Shown: in pieces, positions 6,141 through 7,970 of the stretch
How positions within the stretch are numbered: the stretch's first letter is position 1
How the letters are laid out: every line of letters starts with the position of its first letter
Assembly (NCBI GenBank): GCA_031261145.1
Contig: JAISJX010000385.1
Location: 1-7,970, forward strand
Reading direction: 5' to 3'
DNA length: 7,970 nt
Source of the DNA: Tannerella sp.
Lineage (GTDB): Bacteria > Bacteroidota > Bacteroidia > Bacteroidales > Tannerellaceae
The notes under the pieces: generated by a model
Told to the model about the DNA's origin: nothing
The model's database searches: none
Seen by the model: only the letters and a program-made list of their open reading frames with translations
Made by a program: the position numbers and the translations under genes

Positions 6141-7760
6141 ATGAATAGAAGAACACTGCTATTATTCTGCGCCGCACTGTTTGGCCTAAGCAGTTTGAGT
6201 TATGGACAGGAGGAAGCAATCCCGGTTGCTCCCAAGGAATACCGGCGACCGGAAGGATATAATCCGGTAGAGCATCGTTACAAACTGTCATTAAACGACC
6301 TGAAAGAACAGGAATCCGAAAAAATGATGCAGGCTGCCGAAAAGGAATACAACCGGATATTTGATATAAACGGCAAAGGGCCGTGGAAGCCGACCGGCGC
6401 ATCCCTCAGCCGTCACGAAGCGCCCGAATGGTTTCAGGACGTCAAATTCGGCATGTTCATCGACTGGGGACTCTGGTCTGTAGGCGGATGGGCTGTGAAA
6501 CGCGAAAAAGGCGCCATGTATCCCGACTGGTACGAACACCGCCTCGATTACGACGCCAATGCCGAAAAATACCACGACAAAAACTGGGGAACCGACTTTG
6601 AGCGGGACGACTTGTTTCCCTTTTTCAAAGCCGAAAGGTATCAACCGGAAAAATTAGTCGATATAGCAGCCGAAGCCGGCATGAAATACATTATACCTTT
6701 CTGCAAGCACCATTCGGGGTTCTGCTTGTGGTCATCTTCCTACACACACCGCGATGCGGGCGATTTACTTGGTAAGGATTTAATCAAACCCCTTGTCGAT
6801 AATTGTACTGCCAAAGGCTTGAAATTCGGCTTCTATTTCAGTACCGATGAATGGGAATATCCGGTTATCGACGCAAACGGACAGATAATCACCCGTAAAT
6901 GGGCGGGAAAATACGAGCCTTATTCTCCAAAAATGGAAACTTGGGCGTCTCGCAAAATTGCCGTGCGGGATTTCGCCAAAGATTACATCATTCCGCAGGC
7001 AGTTGAATTTATCGACAAATACGACCCGGATATCCTGTGGTACGATGGCGAATGGGATACGCCGGTGGAACTGCTGGGAAGTTACGACATCTCGGCATAT
7101 TTCTACAACCGCGCGGAAGGGCGCAAGGAAGTAGCCGTAAACGACCGCTACGGACAGGTGAACGGAAAACGCCTGCGTTCGTACCTCGGCGATGTCTATA
7201 CCAGTGAATACGGCGATATGACCGACGAAAACCGCCTGCGGCATGTATGGGAGGAAAACCGTGGAATCAGTCAGTCTTTCGGCTTCAACTGGCAGGACAC
7301 GGATGACAATGTCATCACCTCCAAGGCTTTCATTGATATGTTCGTGGACATTGTCGCCAAAGGCGGAAACCTGTTACTGATCGTCAATCTCGACAATCAG
7401 GGCGCGTTGCCTGAGATGCAGGAAAAACGCTTGAAAGACATCGGCAAATGGCTGAAAATAAACGGCGAAGGAATTTATTCCACGCGGGCTTATCAGGTTT
7501 GGGCGGAAAATAACGTCCGGTTCACCCGCAGCAAGGACAACAAAACCGTTTACGCTATTTCGCTTGAATGGCCCGGTAAACAATTGCTACTTAAATCCGT
7601 CGAACCGGCTCAAGGCTCTAAAATCTATCTCTTAGGATACGATAAACCGTTGAATTGGACGCATAAGAACGGAGTGACTACGATTATCCTTCCGGCAAAC
7701 CTGCAAAAGGATGCAAACAGACCATGTAATTACGCATATACATTCAAAATCAACAAATAA
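6141..7760 (+). CDS. GH29 alpha-L-fucosidase family enzyme with altered sugar-binding motifs
   Basis: This 539-residue exported protein has a signal peptide ending near SYG|Q, an unusual helix-rich segment (about 25-90), a GH29 barrel (about 95-435) and a C-terminal beta-sandwich (about 440-539). GH29 motifs are EWFQDVKFGMF at 96, KHHSGFCLW at 189, and DPDILWYDGEW with Asp302 as expected nucleophile. Later come SEYGD (Glu356) and WEENRGISQSFGFNW (Glu371, Glu372); the acid/base is poorly conserved in the family and could be one of these. GH29 enzymes are retaining exo-alpha-L-fucosidases, and some act on alpha-L-galactose. Here the usual FIHWG reads FIDWG (Asp108), the usual EWY reads DWY (Asp129), and HHDGF reads HHSGF (Ser192), so the sugar accepted may differ. 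The gene starts 22 bases after the GH43 stop behind an A-rich leader and ends one base before the next start, so it is operonic. Confidence 0.9.
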   Translation: MNRRTLLLFCAALFGLSSLSYGQEEAIPVAPKEYRRPEGYNPVEHRYKLSLNDLKEQESEKMMQAAEKEYNRIFDINGKGPWKPTGASLSRHEAPEWFQDVKFGMFIDWGLWSVGGWAVKREKGAMYPDWYEHRLDYDANAEKYHDKNWGTDFERDDLFPFFKAERYQPEKLVDIAAEAGMKYIIPFCKHHSGFCLWSSSYTHRDAGDLLGKDLIKPLVDNCTAKGLKFGFYFSTDEWEYPVIDANGQIITRKWAGKYEPYSPKMETWASRKIAVRDFAKDYIIPQAVEFIDKYDPDILWYDGEWDTPVELLGSYDISAYFYNRAEGRKEVAVNDRYGQVNGKRLRSYLGDVYTSEYGDMTDENRLRHVWEENRGISQSFGFNWQDTDDNVITSKAFIDMFVDIVAKGGNLLLIVNLDNQGALPEMQEKRLKDIGKWLKINGEGIYSTRAYQVWAENNVRFTRSKDNKTVYAISLEWPGKQLLLKSVEPAQGSKIYLLGYDKPLNWTHKNGVTTIILPANLQKDANRPCNYAYTFKINK

Positions 7761-7761
7761 T

Positions 7762-7970
7762 ATGTTTAAAGGAATTTTTAAAACAGCATGTATCGCCTGC
7801 CTGCTTTTGGCGGCGAATACAAATTTATCCTCCCAGATAACCGAACGTCCGCGTCCGGCAGAATGGAGTCAGTTAGTGGATGGCGGACGGTTCATCGACC
7901 GTTTTTTGCCCATGCCTGCGGGAACCTTGTCTAAAGACACCTGGGGAGCCGAAGGGGTTATACCCCGCTA
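7762..7970 (+). CDS. Exported protein, N-terminal part only (cut by window end), possible glycosidase
   Basis: The ATG at 7762 follows the GH29 stop after a single base, so translation is probably coupled. The 69 visible residues open with MFKGIFKTACIACLLLAANT, a signal peptide whose cleavage is likely near NLSS|Q. The mature start contains ERPRPAEWSQLVDGGRF, then FIDRFLPMPAGTLSKDTWGAEGVIPRY up to the edge. I cannot name the family with confidence. The DTWG...V.PR pattern reminds me of Bacteroidota beta-propeller glycosidase-like proteins found in PULs, but that is memory of a motif and not a demonstrated match. No catalytic residue can be assigned. Confidence 0.75.
   Translation, partial: MFKGIFKTACIACLLLAANTNLSSQITERPRPAEWSQLVDGGRFIDRFLPMPAGTLSKDTWGAEGVIPR

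Noticed and set aside
7761..7970. Possible end of the operon after the GH29 gene
   Set aside because: A new ATG follows after one base with a clear signal peptide, and no hairpin is present, so the operon continues.

Overview
The window looks like part of a polysaccharide utilization locus (PUL) from the phylum Bacteroidota, probably a gut or plant-degrading member of the Bacteroidales. Three things support this. A SusD-like C-terminal tail lies directly upstream of glycosidase genes. All complete genes encode exported carbohydrate-active enzymes (GH97, GH97, GH43, GH29) on one strand with short gaps. The only recognisable promoter element, TATCTTTG at 2340-2347, fits the Bacteroides -7 consensus TAnnTTTG, and start codons follow A-rich leaders instead of strong Shine-Dalgarno sites.

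Layout, all on the + strand. Positions 1-79 hold the end of a SusD-type outer-membrane glycan-binding lipoprotein. Positions 99-2099 encode a first GH97 enzyme. Positions 2100-2365 are a regulatory gap with a long hairpin (2108-2158), a 25-bp dyad (2185-2209), a short relic-like reading frame and a promoter. Positions 2366-4366 encode a second GH97, about 80% identical by eye to the first. Positions 4388-6118 encode a lipoprotein with GH43, discoidin (CBM32-like) and fibronectin III-like domains. Positions 6141-7760 encode a GH29 enzyme. From 7762 to the window end is the start of another exported protein. No terminator-like structure is visible after 2158, so everything from 2366 onward probably forms one transcript. 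The SusD-like gene and the first GH97 form the end of an upstream one.

How the parts may work together (inference): a SusCD pair, its SusD end visible here, would import oligosaccharides. The GH97 enzymes, with a retaining-type active site, would remove alpha-linked hexose such as alpha-galactose. The GH43 would remove terminal arabinofuranose, xylose or a related sugar, and the GH29 a terminal alpha-L-fucose or similar L-sugar. This suits a branched plant or algal heteropolysaccharide or glycoprotein glycan. The substrate cannot be fixed from sequence alone.

The most interesting points are the tandem diverged GH97 pair with identical catalytic residues, and the GH29 protein, in which three normally near-invariant sugar-binding motif positions are changed while the nucleophile is kept. 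I see no RNA genes, CRISPR array or intact mobile element. This is a recognisable type of locus and not a wholly new system.
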